64,000 nucleotides of DNA, taken from the NCBI RefSeq assembly GCF_032598905.1, contig NZ_CP122458.1, positions 6,659,001-6,723,000 of the forward strand, read 5' to 3'. The position numbers and the translations under genes are program-made. This document shows positions 41,433-51,243 of the stretch, one piece after another (the first letter of the stretch is position 1; every line of letters starts with the position of its first letter). The notes under the pieces are model-generated. The model was not told the origin of the DNA. It worked only from the letters and a program-made list of their open reading frames with translations, and made no database searches. Source of the DNA: Streptomyces sp. 11x1 (GTDB lineage Bacteria; Actinomycetota; Actinomycetes; Streptomycetales; Streptomycetaceae).

Positions 41433-42858
41433 GGGATTCTCCCAGGTACTGCTCGGCATGGCCGGCGATCAGATCGAGCACGGTGGCGATGTCCTCGGCC
41501 GTGGTCTCGGGGTTGAGCAGGGTGAACTTCAGGTAGTGGCGACCGCCGACCTTGGTGCCCGCGACCACGGCGTCGCCGGAGGCGAACAGGGCCTTGCGGG
41601 CGTACAGGTTGGCGCGGTCGATCTCCGCCGGGTCGGTGACGGCCTCGGGGATGTAGCGGTAGACCAGCGTGGAGAGCCGGGGCTCGACGACGACGTCGTA
41701 GCGCGGGTCGGCGGCGAGCAGCTTCCAGCCCTCCTCCGCCAGGTCGCAGACCTCGTCGAAGAGCTGGCCGATGCCGTCGGCGCCCATGGTGCGCAGCGTC
41801 ATCCACAGTTTGAGCGCGTCGAAGCGGCGGGTGGTCTGCAGGGACTTGTCGACCTGGTTGGGGATGCGCTCGGTGACCGCGCGGCGCGGGTTGAGGTACT
41901 CCGCGTGGTAGGTGGCGTGGCGCAGGGTGCTCCCGTCACGGACCAGGACGGCGGACGAACTCACCGGCTGGAAGAAGGACTTGTGGTAGTCCACGGTGAC
42001 GGAGTCGGCGCGCTCGATGCCGTTCAGCAGGTCCCGGCGCTTGCGTGAGACGAGGAGGCCGCAGCCGTAGGCCGCGTCGACGTGCATCCAGGTGTCGTAC
42101 TGGGCGCACAGCTCGGCTATCTCGGGCAGCGGGTCTATGGAGCCGAAGTCGGTGGTGCCGGAGGTGGCCACGACGGCCATGGGGACGAGGCCGTCGTTCC
42201 TGCAGCGCTCCAGCTCCCGGGCGAGTGCCAGGGTCTGCATGCGCTTGTCGCCGTCGACCGGGATGGAGACGACCGCGTCCTGGTCCAGGCCCAGCAGTTT
42301 CGCGGACTTCTTCACGCTGAAGTGGCTGACCTCGGAGGCGAAGATCCGCAGTGTGGCGGTGCTGTCGGTCTTGGCCTCCTCCCGGGCGAGGAGCAGGGCC
42401 TGGAGGTTGGACTGCGAGCCGCCGGAGGTGAAGACGCCGTCGGCGGCCGGACCGAAGCCGATGCGCTCGCCTGTCCAGTCGATCAGTTTGCGCTCGATCA
42501 GGGTGCCGCCGGCCGACTGGTCCCAGGTGTCCAGGGAGGAGTTGACGGCGGAGAGGACCGCCTCGCCGAGCACGGCCGGGATGACGACCGGGCAGTTGAG
42601 GTGGGCGAGGTAGCGCGGGTGGTGGAAGTAGACCGCGTCGCGCAGGTACACGTCCTCCAGCTCGTCGAGGACGGCGGCCGTGTCGTGCAGCGGCTTGTCG
42701 AGGTCGATCTTCTCGATGAGGGGAGAGAGGGCATCGACGGTGACACCGGTGAACGGTCGGTCGGTGGTGGCGAGTTTGGCCGCCACCCGCTCCACGCCTT
42801 CGGTCACGGTGCGGCGGTACCGCTCCGCGGTCGTGTCATTGAGCAGGTGCGAGCGCAT
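41413..42858 (-). CDS. desA: lysine decarboxylase DesA
   Basis: A 481-aa group II PLP-dependent decarboxylase. The PLP Lys is K293 in [10 protein letters not shown], with HVDAAYGCG supplying the ring-stacking Asp and [13 protein letters not shown] the phosphate loop. It converts lysine to cadaverine, the first step of desferrioxamine synthesis. An iron box lies about 75-95 bp upstream, so desABCD should be repressed by DmdR-type regulators when iron is plentiful. Confidence 0.97.
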   Translation of the reverse strand: MRSHLLNDTTAERYRRTVTEGVERVAAKLATTDRPFTGVTVDALSPLIEKIDLDKPLHDTAAVLDELEDVYLRDAVYFHHPRYLAHLNCPVVIPAVLGEAVLSAVNSSLDTWDQSAGGTLIERKLIDWTGERIGFGPAADGVFTSGGSQSNLQALLLAREEAKTDSTATLRIFASEVSHFSVKKSAKLLGLDQDAVVSIPVDGDKRMQTLALARELERCRNDGLVPMAVVATSGTTDFGSIDPLPEIAELCAQYDTWMHVDAAYGCGLLVSRKRRDLLNGIERADSVTVDYHKSFFQPVSSSAVLVRDGSTLRHATYHAEYLNPRRAVTERIPNQVDKSLQTTRRFDALKLWMTLRTMGADGIGQLFDEVCDLAEEGWKLLAADPRYDVVVEPRLSTLVYRYIPEAVTDPAEIDRANLYARKALFASGDAVVAGTKVGGRHYLKFTLLNPETTAEDIATVLDLIAGHAEQYLGESLDRVAS

Positions 42859-42933
42859 GGGGAGGTCCTCCGAGCGGGGCGGTCCGGGTGGGACGGAGAG
42901 GTGAGTGGGGGGGGTGACATCACATCGTCCAAC

Positions 42934-42952
42934 TTAGGTAAGCCTAACCTAA
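42934..42952. promoter_or_regulatory. iron box upstream of desA
   Basis: TTAGGTAAGCCTAACCTAA is a 19-bp interrupted palindrome matching the DtxR/IdeR/DmdR1 consensus TTAGGTTAGGCTCACCTAA at most positions. It is the expected operator for desABCD. Confidence 0.95.
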
Positions 42953-43058
42953 TTAATTTGAGGGGGCTCCGGGCTCGTCCGTGACCGTGGTCACTTCACT
43001 GACTCTGGGCACGCCAGTGGGGCCGGCTCCGGCGCTCCGGCGTCTCCGCTGCCGCGAA

Positions 43059-43916
43059 CTACTCGCCCCGCTCCCGCAACTGCTCCTCCGTCAGACCCTC
43101 GCGCCAGTACCCGACGAACGTGACGCGCCGCTTGTCGATCCCGCGCTCCCGCACGAGATGGCGGCGCAGCTCCTTCACCCGGCCGGACTCGCCGGCGATC
43201 CAGGCGTACGGCACCTCGCTGGAGGGCAGTCGGGCGGCGCGGATGGCGTCGAGGGCGGTGGGCGCGCCCTCGCTCCGCACGAGCCAGGTGATCTCGGCAT
43301 CGGCCGCGGTGGTCAGGTCCTGGATGTCCCCCGCGTGGTGGACCTCCAGCCAGACCCGGGCCCGTGTGCCGGCCGGCAGCGACTCCAGGATCGCCGAGGC
43401 GGCGGGCAGCGCCGTGTCGTCACCCCAGATCAGCACCGCGTCGGCGTCCGCCGGCGGCCGGAAGCGGATCGCGCGGTTGTCGGCGATCGCGGGCCCGAGC
43501 AGCACGACCCGGTGGCCGGGGGCGGCTTGGGCGGCCCACCGGGAGGCCGGTCCGGCGGGCACGGCGGCACCCGGCTCGACCCCGTGCAGCACGAAGTCGA
43601 TGTCGATCTCGACGGTGTCCCCGTGGACGTCCGAGCGCAGCCCCCGCAGGGTGTACGAGCGCATCACCGCCCGTACGTCGTCCGGTAGTTCCCGCCACGC
43701 CTGCCACCAGCCGTCGCCCAACTCGTAGGGGACGGCCGGGACTTCCTGCCCCGGATGCGGCAGGAACAACGACAGCGACTGGTCCCTGCCGTCGGAGTGG
43801 AAGAACCGCAGATCGTCCCCCGCGAACGAGACGCGCACGAGAGACGGCCCCAGCCGCTCCGTCCGCACGACCTGAAGAGAGAAGAAACGGAAGGGGGCGG
43901 CTACGGCCGTCGTCAT
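43059..43916 (-). CDS. desF: siderophore-interacting (ferric reductase) protein DesF
   Basis: A 285-aa FAD-binding SIP/ViuB family protein. MRSYTLRGLR is the flavin R-x-Y-(T/S) motif; WGDDTALPAASAIL is the SIP nucleotide-pocket motif; C-terminal YAWIAGESGRVKELRRHL and RRVTFVGYWREG are typical. It probably reduces the ferric desferrioxamine complex to release iron. It lies between desE and desA in the same direction, so iron control through the desE iron box is likely. Confidence 0.93.
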   Translation of the reverse strand: MTTAVAAPFRFFSLQVVRTERLGPSLVRVSFAGDDLRFFHSDGRDQSLSLFLPHPGQEVPAVPYELGDGWWQAWRELPDDVRAVMRSYTLRGLRSDVHGDTVEIDIDFVLHGVEPGAAVPAGPASRWAAQAAPGHRVVLLGPAIADNRAIRFRPPADADAVLIWGDDTALPAASAILESLPAGTRARVWLEVHHAGDIQDLTTAADAEITWLVRSEGAPTALDAIRAARLPSSEVPYAWIAGESGRVKELRRHLVRERGIDKRRVTFVGYWREGLTEEQLRERGE

Positions 43917-43989
43917 GGGGGCTCCTGGGTAGGGGGGCGGGAGCGTGTGGGGGTTCGTGGGCGGGTGCGGGTCTGGTGGGGGCTGGTCA

Positions 43990-44085
43990 CGCAGTTCCCC
44001 GCGCCCCTGAAAAGCAGGGGCTGCGCCCCGTGCTTTCTTCAACGGCCCGCAGGGGCCGTTGCCTTCAGGGGCGCGGGGAACTGCG
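43990..44085. repeat. dispersed inverted-repeat element, copy 3 (intact)
   Basis: Two 22-bp perfect arms, from 43990 to 44011 and from 44064 to 44085 (motif CGCAGTTCCCCGCGCCCCT plus GAA), enclose 52 nt that contain an inner GC dyad. The element lies within the desE-desF spacer. Copies at 7.9, 37.6 and 58.1 kb share the arm or flanks. No coding capacity. Confidence 0.9.
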
Positions 44086-44131
44086 CGAGAAGCCCCACCG
44101 GAGCCGCACCCGCCCCCCCCGGGCCTTCGCC

Positions 44132-45181
44132 CTAGCTGACCTTCTTCGCCTTCTCGATCGCCTCGGCCAGCTCCTCCAGGAGCGGCGCGCACTTGTCGTA
44201 GGACAGGATCGGCTCGGGGTTACGCCCGATGACCTGGCCGGCCTTCACCGCGGGAAGCTTCTTCCATGTCGCCTCCTCGATCGCGTCCGGCTGGATCGCC
44301 GACGTGCGGTTGTCCATGATGATGACGTCCGCGTCGTACTTGTCGACGTTCTCCCAGCTGAGGTTCTCGAACCAGCCCCCGCTGGCCTTCAGCGCGGCGG
44401 CGCTCGGCTCGACGAAGTTCACGCCGAGGGCCTTGAAGTACTCCAGGTCGATGGAGAGGTTCGAACCGGAGACGTAGAAGATGTCCTGGCTGGCGGAGCC
44501 GGCGAGCACCTTGATGTCGGGCTTGGCCTTGGTGGCCGCGCGCAGCCGGGCGGCCGCGTCCTCGAACCGCTTCTTCGCGGCGGTGATCTTCTCGGACTCC
44601 GTGTCCGCGCCGAGCGACTTGGCCAGCTCCAGCATGCGCTGCAGCGGCTCGGTCAGCTGACGGTCGTACACGGAGATGCCGACGCTCGGCGCGAGCTTGG
44701 CGATCTTGTCCTTGGATGCCTCGGGCACGTACCAGAGGGTGCCGGCGTCGTCGAACAGCGTCGTGATGAGGACGTCGGGGGCGAGGGCGGCGTACTTCTC
44801 GACGTTGAACTCGTCCCAGACGTTGCCGAGGATCTCCACCTTGCTGATGTCGAGGTCGCCGGCCTGGACGTCGGCCTTGCCGTCCGTCGTCTTCGTCGGG
44901 CCGAAGACGCCCTTGACGCCGATGCCGTAGTCGTGGAGTGCGGCGGCGACACCCACGAACGCGACGATGTTCGACGGCACCTTGTCGGTCTTGACGGTCT
45001 CGCCGCGGTCGTCCTTGAACGACCAGGGGCCCTTCGCGGCGGCCGTCTCCTTGTCGGAGCCAGTGCCGCTGCTCGTCGAGCTCTCGTCCCCGCAGGCGGC
45101 GAGCACGGCACCGAGACCGAGTGCGCCACCGGCGGCGAGGATGCCACGGCGGGTGAGGTGAGCGGCTCTGGCGTTGGACAT
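44132..45181 (-). CDS. desE: ferrioxamine-binding lipoprotein DesE
   Basis: A 349-aa iron-siderophore ABC-transporter binding protein. N-terminus: twin-arginine-like TRRGIL, then lipobox VLAAC (Cys about residue 30). The FepB/TroA-like body includes PSNIVAFVGVAAAL, APDVLITTLFDDAG and YDADVIIMDNRTSA. It captures ferrioxamines at the cell surface. An iron box lies about 55-72 bp upstream. The permease and ATPase genes are not adjacent. It heads the desEFABCD order. Confidence 0.95.
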   Translation of the reverse strand: MSNARAAHLTRRGILAAGGALGLGAVLAACGDESSTSSGTGSDKETAAAKGPWSFKDDRGETVKTDKVPSNIVAFVGVAAALHDYGIGVKGVFGPTKTTDGKADVQAGDLDISKVEILGNVWDEFNVEKYAALAPDVLITTLFDDAGTLWYVPEASKDKIAKLAPSVGISVYDRQLTEPLQRMLELAKSLGADTESEKITAAKKRFEDAAARLRAATKAKPDIKVLAGSASQDIFYVSGSNLSIDLEYFKALGVNFVEPSAAALKASGGWFENLSWENVDKYDADVIIMDNRTSAIQPDAIEEATWKKLPAVKAGQVIGRNPEPILSYDKCAPLLEELAEAIEKAKKVS

Positions 45182-45234
45182 GTGTATGGCTACTTTCGAA
45201 CGGGGCGGAGTGCCGCCCGAGGGCGAGTTCGAAG

Positions 45235-45253
45235 GTAGGTTAGCCTAACCTCA
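45235..45253. promoter_or_regulatory. iron box upstream of desE
   Basis: GTAGGTTAGCCTAACCTCA, a 19-bp palindrome with core AGGTTAGCCTAACCT, matches the DmdR/IdeR operator. It should give iron-dependent repression of desE and probably desF. Confidence 0.95.
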
Positions 45254-45677
45254 CTGGTTGTCCAGGGGGGTGTTCCGGGTAGCGGAATGCCTGGAGCCAC
45301 TGCCGCTGCGACCTTTGAGTTTCCTGTGAATCGAAGGTTGGGTGGGTGCGCGGGAGGGTGAGGGCCCCTGAATCGGTCATTCGCCTCGCGAAAGGGAAGG
45401 TCTGCCCCGAACGGCCCCAAGACCGGTGGCAGCCCCAACTACCCGCAGCCGATGCCCCTTTGGGGCCCCTCGGGTGTTCGGACAATCGAACGGCCCCGTC
45501 CGTCGGTGGCCGAAAGCAACTCATCTTGCGCGCATGCTCCGCCCGGCGGTTCGGCCGAACGCCAAGTGGGAGTCACCCACCTGGCGTCGGCTCAAACGTT
45601 GTGTATGTCACCGGCGTCCGTGGGCCGGAGCCGCAGGAGGAACCGACCCCGGAACCCGGCCGCTCGGCGCCGGTGGT
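45254..45677. other. intergenic stretch without recognisable genes
   Basis: About 420 bp upstream of desE. Frames open here are long only because of high G+C and show no coding-like codon bias or motif. Small dyads occur (TTCCG-GGTAG-CGGAA near 45271; TTCGGCCGAA near 45550). It may carry the outer part of the desE promoter. Confidence 0.5.
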
Positions 45678-46115
45678 TCAGCTGAGGGCTTGGTAGCCGC
45701 TCCAACCGGCACCCAGATCCCTGAGGGGCAGGTCGCCCTTGGAGATCCGGGGTACGAACCACAGGTGGCCCGTCTCAAGGACGGTCCACAGGTCTGGGAC
45801 TCCGTCGTGGTCGGCGTCCCCGGGAGAGGTCACCAGTGGGGCCCTCCCAGCGGTGAACCCGTATCCGGTCTTGATCTTGGTCGACTGGTCCGCGAGGCCG
45901 TCACCGTTGTCGCCGGTGCCGGTGTGGATGTAGAGGTCGCCGGTCTCGGTGTTGCGGGAGATCAGGTCGACCCGCTCGTCCCCCCGCACGTTGCCGGGGG
46001 CGATGAGCGTGGACTTCGCCCAGCCCTCGGTGCCGATCAGCAGGGGTTCCCGGTCGCTGTCGAGTCGGTTGTCGGGCGCTCCGAAGTAGAGCCACAGCAG
46101 GTCACCATTGCGAAC
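45678..46115 (-). pseudogene. FG-GAP/VCBS repeat protein fragment
   Basis: The minus strand reads, in one frame, NGDLLWLYFGAPDNRLDSDR then VRGDERVDLISRNTETGDLY and GYGFTAGRAPLVTSPGDADHDGVPDLWTVLETGHLWF, ending ...SGYQALS. These are FG-GAP/VCBS beta-propeller repeats, as found in secreted Streptomyces proteins. The frame has no proper start or signal peptide; its 5' side runs into an unrelated plus-strand fragment at about 46115. It is a severed C-terminal part. Confidence 0.75.
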
Positions 46116-46117
46116 CA

Positions 46118-46321
46118 GTTGCCGACAGCATCCCCGCCATCAGGGCCACCCTCCCCGCAGAGCGCCGAGAGGCGTTCGACCACGCCATCAACGAGGCCGG
46201 TGTGCAGGAGATCAGCGCCTTCATGCGGCACTGGATGCTGGAGGCCGTGCCCGACCCGGAGGTCGAAGCGCTGCTGGAGAGGCTCGTCACGGACAAGGTC
46301 GAGAGGCGGGGCGTCGCGTGA
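46118..46321 (+). pseudogene. antitoxin-like protein fragment
   Basis: A 67-codon frame with no start reads VADSIPAIRATLPAERREAF then DHAINEAGVQEISAFMRHWM and ends in a Glu/Arg-rich helix. It resembles the small acidic helical proteins that precede RelE-like toxins in actinobacteria, but this assignment is tentative. It begins exactly where the minus-strand VCBS fragment ends, so the 5' part was lost in the same rearrangement. Its stop overlaps the next frame (GTGA). Confidence 0.5.
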
Positions 46322-46479
46322 GCTTCCACATGAGCTGCGCCCCGCCGGTGGACGACCCCCTGGCCCGCTCGCGTACTCGGATCCGTACCGACCTTAACCG
46401 TCATCAGGCTCACCCCCGGGCTCTGCCCGGCGAACGGGCGAGGGGCGCGTCCGTTCCGCACGTGGACGTGAAGGTGTGA
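46318..46479 (+). pseudogene. possible toxin-gene stub
   Basis: A 53-codon frame starting GTG in a GTGA overlap with the preceding fragment: VSFHMSCAPPVDDPLARSRT and on, with no fold recognisable. The overlap is typical of the second gene of a two-gene module, but only the first few codons look genuine. Weakly supported. Confidence 0.3.
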
Positions 46480-46541
46480 CGGGAGTGGCGCTAGCGTGGG
46501 CATGTGCCGGTGGGGCGCTGGATCAATGGAAGGGATGGCCG

Positions 46542-46884
46542 ATGACCATGCCGTATGCGGATGGGGACGGTCCGCTCATTCCTTGACCCGAGCTCGCTCT
46601 GCCGAACCTGCGACAGGCCGTCGCCACGGTTGTCCCCTCCCGGCTTCCCGAGTTCTTCGAGGACCTTCAGAAGGCCTTCGTCAGAGCCGGGGACGAGGAC
46701 GGCGTCGTACCGATCCGGATGTTCTACCGGCACTGGGCCGTCGTCGTCGAGATCGAGCGGCACCCCGGGACTGCCCGCCGCCGAACAGGCCATCAGCAGT
46801 CCGGATCCCGTCGTGCGGGAGCGCGCGATCCGTGAAGCCGGTGACATCGTGCGCGCCGCGCATCGTGACGTTGCCGGTGGCTGA
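46542..46884 (+). pseudogene. antitoxin-like gene with nonsense and frameshift mutations
   Basis: From ATG 46542 (GGAAGGG upstream) the frame reads MTMPYADGDGPLIP, then TGA at 46584-46586, then PELALPNLRQAVATVVPSRL and FVRAGDEDGVVPIRMFYRHW. Near 46765-46775 the coding signal jumps frame to GLPAAEQAISSPDPVVRERA and ends DVAGG. Two separate lesions thus break one gene. It overlaps the next gene by 20 nt. Confidence 0.65.
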
Positions 46885-47128
46885 CTGGCACTGGGAGCTG
46901 TTCTGCGACGATCTGCTGGACGGTCTTCCCGAAGCCGCCCGTGCCGAGACCGAGCGGCTGGCCAACGAAATCGCCGTACGCGAATCCATGGTCTTTCTGG
47001 AAGGGGCCGCCTACACCGGACCGGGGCCTGGCGTGCGGACCGAGAGCCGAGGTCTGCTCATGCTCACCTGTCTGACGGACGTGCGGGGCTAGCGGATCGT
47101 GCTGGTACAGGTGAGCTGGTTCGGCTGA
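46865..47128 (+). pseudogene. RelE-like toxin gene ended early by TAG
   Basis: GTG at 46865 opens VADWHWELFCDDLLDGLPEA ... AVRESMVFLEGAAYTGPGPG, VRTESRGLLMLTCLTDVRG, then TAG at 47090-47092. Reading on in frame gives RIVLVQVSWFG and TGA at 47126-47128, which looks like the natural final beta-strand of this toxin-like family. A truncated 75-aa product is possible. The preceding antitoxin-like gene is also broken, so the pair is most likely dead. Confidence 0.65.
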
Positions 47129-47154
47129 CCCCGCGCGGGCGAACGCGGAAGATA

Positions 47155-48315
47155 TCACCCTGTCAACCCCAACTCCCGTGCGATCAGCATCCGTTGCACC
47201 TCGCTCGTGCCCTCGCCGATCTCCAGGATCTTGGAGTCGCGCCACATACGGGCGACGGGGTACTCGTTCATGAAGCCGTAGCCGCCGTGGATCTGCGTGG
47301 CGTCGCGGGCGTTGTCGACGGCCACGGTGGACGAGTACAGCTTCGCCAGGGCCGCCTCCTTCTTGAAGGGTTCACCGGCGACGAGGCGGTAGGCGGCGTC
47401 ACGCCAGGAGAGGCGGGCCGTGTGGGCCTTCATCTCCATGTCGGCGATCTTGAACTGGATCGCCTGGTTGGCGCCGATCGGCCGGCCGAAGGCGTGCCGC
47501 TCCTTCGCGTACTTGACCGACTCGTCCACACAGCCCTGCGCGAGGCCGGTGGCGAGCGCGGAGATGGCGATCCGGCCCTCGTCGAGGATGCGCAGGAACT
47601 GGGCGTAGCCGCGGCCCTGTTCGCCGAGGAGGTTCTCCGCCGGGACCCGGACCTCGGAGAAGGACAGTTCACGTGTGTCCGAGGCGTTCCAGCCCACCTT
47701 GGAGTAGGGGGCGGCCACCGTGAAGCCCGGGGTGCCGGACGGGACGATGATCGAGGAGATCAGCGGCTTGCCGTCCGGGGTGCGGCCGGTGACCGCCGTG
47801 ACCGTGACCAGCCCCGTGATGTCCGTGCCCGAGTTGGTGATGAAGCACTTGCTGCCGTTGATGACCCATTCGTTCGTCGACTCGTCCAGGCGGGCCGTCG
47901 TCCGGGTCGCCCCCGCGTCCGAGCCGCCGTCGGGCTCGGTGAGGCCGAACGCGCCGAGCATCTCGCCGGAGCAGAGCCGCGGCAGCCACTCCTCCTTCTG
48001 CGCCGGTGTGCCGAAGAGGTGGATCGGCATCGCGCCCAGGGACACCCCCGCTTCGAGGGTGATCGCCACGGACGAGTCCACCCGGGCCAGCTCCTCCAGC
48101 GCGATACCGAGCGCAAGGTAGTCGCCGCCCATGCCGCCGTACTCCTCGGGGAACGGCAGTCCGAACAGCCCCATGCGGCCCATCTCGCGCACGATCTCGT
48201 ACGGGAACTCGTGCCGCTCGTAGAAGTCGCCGATCTTGGGCGCGACGACCTCGTGCGCGAACTCCTCGACCGTGCGGCGGAGTTCTTCCAGCTCGGGGGA
48301 GAGGCGGTGGTTCAT
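47155..48315 (-). CDS. acdH: acyl-CoA dehydrogenase (isovaleryl/branched-chain type)
   Basis: A 386-aa flavin acyl-CoA dehydrogenase. LGAFGLTEPDGGSDAGATRTTA is the FAD/substrate signature, QIHGGYGFMNEYPVARMWRD the C-terminal signature, and GEGTSEVQRMLIARELG the FAD-contact end. The genes upstream (HMG-CoA lyase and a biotin-dependent carboxylase) are leucine-degradation enzymes, so the likely substrate is isovaleryl-CoA, possibly also other branched acyl-CoAs. The start overlaps the lyase stop (ATGA). The symbol follows my recollection of the S. coelicolor orthologue. Confidence 0.92.
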   Translation of the reverse strand: MNHRLSPELEELRRTVEEFAHEVVAPKIGDFYERHEFPYEIVREMGRMGLFGLPFPEEYGGMGGDYLALGIALEELARVDSSVAITLEAGVSLGAMPIHLFGTPAQKEEWLPRLCSGEMLGAFGLTEPDGGSDAGATRTTARLDESTNEWVINGSKCFITNSGTDITGLVTVTAVTGRTPDGKPLISSIIVPSGTPGFTVAAPYSKVGWNASDTRELSFSEVRVPAENLLGEQGRGYAQFLRILDEGRIAISALATGLAQGCVDESVKYAKERHAFGRPIGANQAIQFKIADMEMKAHTARLSWRDAAYRLVAGEPFKKEAALAKLYSSTVAVDNARDATQIHGGYGFMNEYPVARMWRDSKILEIGEGTSEVQRMLIARELGLTG

Positions 48316-49277
48316 GAGACGTCAGTGCTCCTTGGGTCCTCGTGGCCCTTGTCGTCCTCGTGGGACAGGGCGCGTACGGTGCGGGACGGGCTGGGTCGGC
48401 CCAGGTGTTCGGCCATCCACGCGCTGGTGGCGACTAGACGGCCGAGGTCGACGCCGGTGTCGATGCCGAGTCCGCGCAGCATCCACACGAGGTCTTCGGT
48501 GGCGAGATTTCCGGTGGCGGACTTCGCGTACGGGCAGCCGCCGAGGCCGCCCGCGGAGGCGTCCACGGTGGTGACGCCGTGCTGGAGCGCCGCGTAGGTG
48601 TTGGCGAGGGCCTGGCCGTACGTGTCGTGGAAGTGCACGCCGAGCTTCTCGACGGGGACGTCCGCGGTGAGTGCGGTCAGCAGTGCCCGGACATGGCCCG
48701 GGGTCGCCACGCCGATCGTGTCGCCGAGACTGAGCTCGTCGCAGCCCAGGTCGAGCAGGGCGCGGCAGACCCGGGTGACCTGGGGGACCGGGACCGCGCC
48801 CTCCCAGGGGTCGCCGAAGCACATGGAGAGGTAGCCGCGGACGTGGACGCCCTCGGCCTTCGCCCGTGCCACCACCGGTGCGAACATCGCCAGCGCCTCG
48901 TCGACCGTGCGGTTGAGGTTGGCCTTGGCGAAGGACTCGGTGGCGCTCGCGAAGACGGCGACGCGGCGGGCGCCGAGCGCGAGGGCGCGGTCGAGGCCGC
49001 GCTCGTTGGGGACGAGGACGGGCAGGGCCACCGGCAGGTCGCTCACGAGCGGGAACAGGGCCTCCGCGTCCGCCAGTTGGGGAACCCACTTGGGGTGGAC
49101 GAAGCTGGTGGCCTCGATCGTGGTGAGTCCCGCGTCGGCCAGGCGGCGGACGAACTCCGCCTTGACCTCGGTGGGCACGGTCGACTTCTCGTTCTGCAGG
49201 CCGTCCCGGGCGCCGACCTCGTGGATGCGGACGCGGGCCGGCAGGCCGGCCTCGGGGACCGTCATGGGCAGGGTCAC
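48312..49277 (-). CDS. hydroxymethylglutaryl-CoA lyase
   Basis: A 321-aa TIM-barrel DRE-type lyase. [15 protein letters not shown] holds the catalytic Arg-Asp, [14 protein letters not shown] the metal-binding His residues, and [20 protein letters not shown] the reactive Cys loop and metal contact. It splits HMG-CoA to acetyl-CoA and acetoacetate, the last step of leucine degradation. The start GTG overlaps the carboxylase alpha stop. The C-terminal tail after residue 300 is charged. Confidence 0.95.
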   Translation of the reverse strand: MTLPMTVPEAGLPARVRIHEVGARDGLQNEKSTVPTEVKAEFVRRLADAGLTTIEATSFVHPKWVPQLADAEALFPLVSDLPVALPVLVPNERGLDRALALGARRVAVFASATESFAKANLNRTVDEALAMFAPVVARAKAEGVHVRGYLSMCFGDPWEGAVPVPQVTRVCRALLDLGCDELSLGDTIGVATPGHVRALLTALTADVPVEKLGVHFHDTYGQALANTYAALQHGVTTVDASAGGLGGCPYAKSATGNLATEDLVWMLRGLGIDTGVDLGRLVATSAWMAEHLGRPSPSRTVRALSHEDDKGHEDPRSTDVS

Positions 49278-51229
49278 CGCGCCCCCTCCTCGTGCTCCTC
49301 GTGCTCCGCGTGGGGTACGACGACGGCCAGCACCTGGTCCATGGCGACGGTCGTGCCCGGGGTGACGTCCAGTTCGGCGACCGTCCCGGCGTGTGGTGCG
49401 GAGACGACGTGCTCCATCTTCATCGCCTCCACCACCAGCAGGCTCTGACCGGCGGTCACCTCGTCCCCGACGGCCACCTTCACCACGGTGACGGTGCCGG
49501 GCATGGGAGCGGTGAGCGAGTCGGCGCCCGCGTGCGCGGACCGGCTCAGGGACGCCGCCAGGGGGTCGTGGTCGCGCACGTGCCAGGCGTCGCCGTCGCG
49601 GCCGATCCAGTCGGCGGCGCGGTGGAAGGTGTGGCGGACACCGTCCAGCGTCACGGCGACCCGGTCGTCGGTGACGGTGTGGGTGCCGCGCGGGCGGTGG
49701 GTGACGGGTTCGAGTCCCGTCACGCGCAGGTCGAAGGCCGGCGACAGGGGTTCACCGCCGAGACGCCACCCGCTCGGGACGGAGAAGGGGTCGGTCCAGC
49801 CGCTCGCGCGAGGCCGCAGCTCGTCGAGCCGTACGGCCGCCGCCGCCTCGTACACCGCCTCCGGGACCTCCGTGGAGACCAGCCCCGCCACCTCCCGCTC
49901 CACCAGCCCCGTGTCCAACTCGCCCGCCACCACCGCCGGGTGGGCCAGCAGCCGCCGCAGGAACCCCGCGTTCGTCTGGACGCCGAGGGTGACTGTCTCC
50001 GCGAGGGCCGCCCGGAGCCGGCGCAGGGCGGTGGGGCGGTCGGGGCCGTACGCGATGACCTTGGAGAGCATCGGGTCGTACAGCGAGCCGACCTCCGTGC
50101 CCTCGCTGAGGCCGGAGTCCGTGCGGACGCCGTCGCCCTGGGGCTCGCGCAGGCGCAGGATCGTGCCGCCGGAGGGGAGGAAGCCGCGCGCGGGGTCCTC
50201 GGCGCAGAGGCGGGCCTCGACCGCGTGCCCCGTCAGCGTCACGTCCTCCTGCGCGAAGGCGAGCCGCTCGCCCGCCGCGACCCGCAGCTGCCACTCCACC
50301 AGGTCGACACCGGTGATCAGCTCGGTCACCGGGTGCTCGACCTGGAGACGGGTGTTCATCTCCATGAAGTAGTACGAGGACGGGTCGCCGCCGGGGACGA
50401 TGAACTCGACCGTGCCCGCGCCCAAGTAGCCGCAGGAGCGGGCCGCCTGGACGGCCGCCTCGCCCATCGCCGCACGGGTCGCCTCGTCGAGCAGGACGCT
50501 GGGCGCCTCCTCGATGATCTTCTGGTGGCGGCGTTGGAGGGAGCACTCGCGCTCGCCGAGGTGGACCACGCCCCCGTGGCCGTCGGCGAGGACCTGGATC
50601 TCGATGTGCCGGGGGCGGTCGATCCACCGCTCCACGAGCAGGGTGTCGTCGCCGAAGGAGGCGCGTGCCTCGCGCCGGGCGGCGGCGATCTCGTCGGTCA
50701 GCACGGCCGTGTCCCGGACCAGCCGCATGCCCTTGCCGCCGCCGCCCGCGCTGGGCTTCAGCAGCACCGGCATGCCGATCTCCCGTGCGGCGTCGGCGAG
50801 TTGCCCGTCGGTCAGGCCGCTGCCGCTGGAGCCCGGCACCACCGGCACGCCGGCCGCCCGGACCGTCTCCTTGGCGCGGATCTTGTCGCCCATGAGGGAG
50901 ATGGCGTCGGCGGGCGGACCGATGAAGACCAGGCCGGCGTCGGCGCACGCCCGCGCGAAGGCAGCGTTCTCGGCGAGGAAGCCGTACCCGGGGTGGACGG
51001 CCTGCGCGCCGGTGCGGGCGGCGGCCTCCAGCAGCCGCTCCGCCGACAGGTAGCTCTCGGCGGCCGGCGGCGGGCCGATCCGTACCGCCGTGTCGGCCTC
51101 GCGGACGTGCCGGGCGTCGGCGTCCGCGTCGGAGTACACGGCGACGGAACGGACGCCGAGCGCGCGGAGGGTGCGGATGACGCGGACGGCGATCTCGCCG
51201 CGGTTCGCCACCAGTACTGTCTCGAACAT
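49274..51229 (-). CDS. biotin-dependent acyl-CoA carboxylase alpha subunit (biotin carboxylase-BCCP)
   Basis: A 651-aa subunit. Biotin carboxylase domain 1-450 ([23 protein letters not shown]-grasp loop [27 protein letters not shown]), a middle BT-like linker, and a biotinyl domain at the end with EAMKMEHV (biotin-Lys about residue 603). With the adjacent beta subunit and HMG-CoA lyase it is most likely methylcrotonyl-CoA carboxylase. ATG at 51229 is chosen with GAGGGGA upstream. Confidence 0.95.
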   Translation of the reverse strand: MFETVLVANRGEIAVRVIRTLRALGVRSVAVYSDADADARHVREADTAVRIGPPPAAESYLSAERLLEAAARTGAQAVHPGYGFLAENAAFARACADAGLVFIGPPADAISLMGDKIRAKETVRAAGVPVVPGSSGSGLTDGQLADAAREIGMPVLLKPSAGGGGKGMRLVRDTAVLTDEIAAARREARASFGDDTLLVERWIDRPRHIEIQVLADGHGGVVHLGERECSLQRRHQKIIEEAPSVLLDEATRAAMGEAAVQAARSCGYLGAGTVEFIVPGGDPSSYYFMEMNTRLQVEHPVTELITGVDLVEWQLRVAAGERLAFAQEDVTLTGHAVEARLCAEDPARGFLPSGGTILRLREPQGDGVRTDSGLSEGTEVGSLYDPMLSKVIAYGPDRPTALRRLRAALAETVTLGVQTNAGFLRRLLAHPAVVAGELDTGLVEREVAGLVSTEVPEAVYEAAAAVRLDELRPRASGWTDPFSVPSGWRLGGEPLSPAFDLRVTGLEPVTHRPRGTHTVTDDRVAVTLDGVRHTFHRAADWIGRDGDAWHVRDHDPLAASLSRSAHAGADSLTAPMPGTVTVVKVAVGDEVTAGQSLLVVEAMKMEHVVSAPHAGTVAELDVTPGTTVAMDQVLAVVVPHAEHEEHEEGAR

Positions 51230-51243
51230 CTTCGTCCGTCCCC

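Noticed and set aside
43990..44085. CRISPR array or tRNA-like structure in the desE-desF spacer
   Set aside because: There is only one inverted repeat with no regular repeat-spacer series; matching elements elsewhere show it to be a dispersed repeat.
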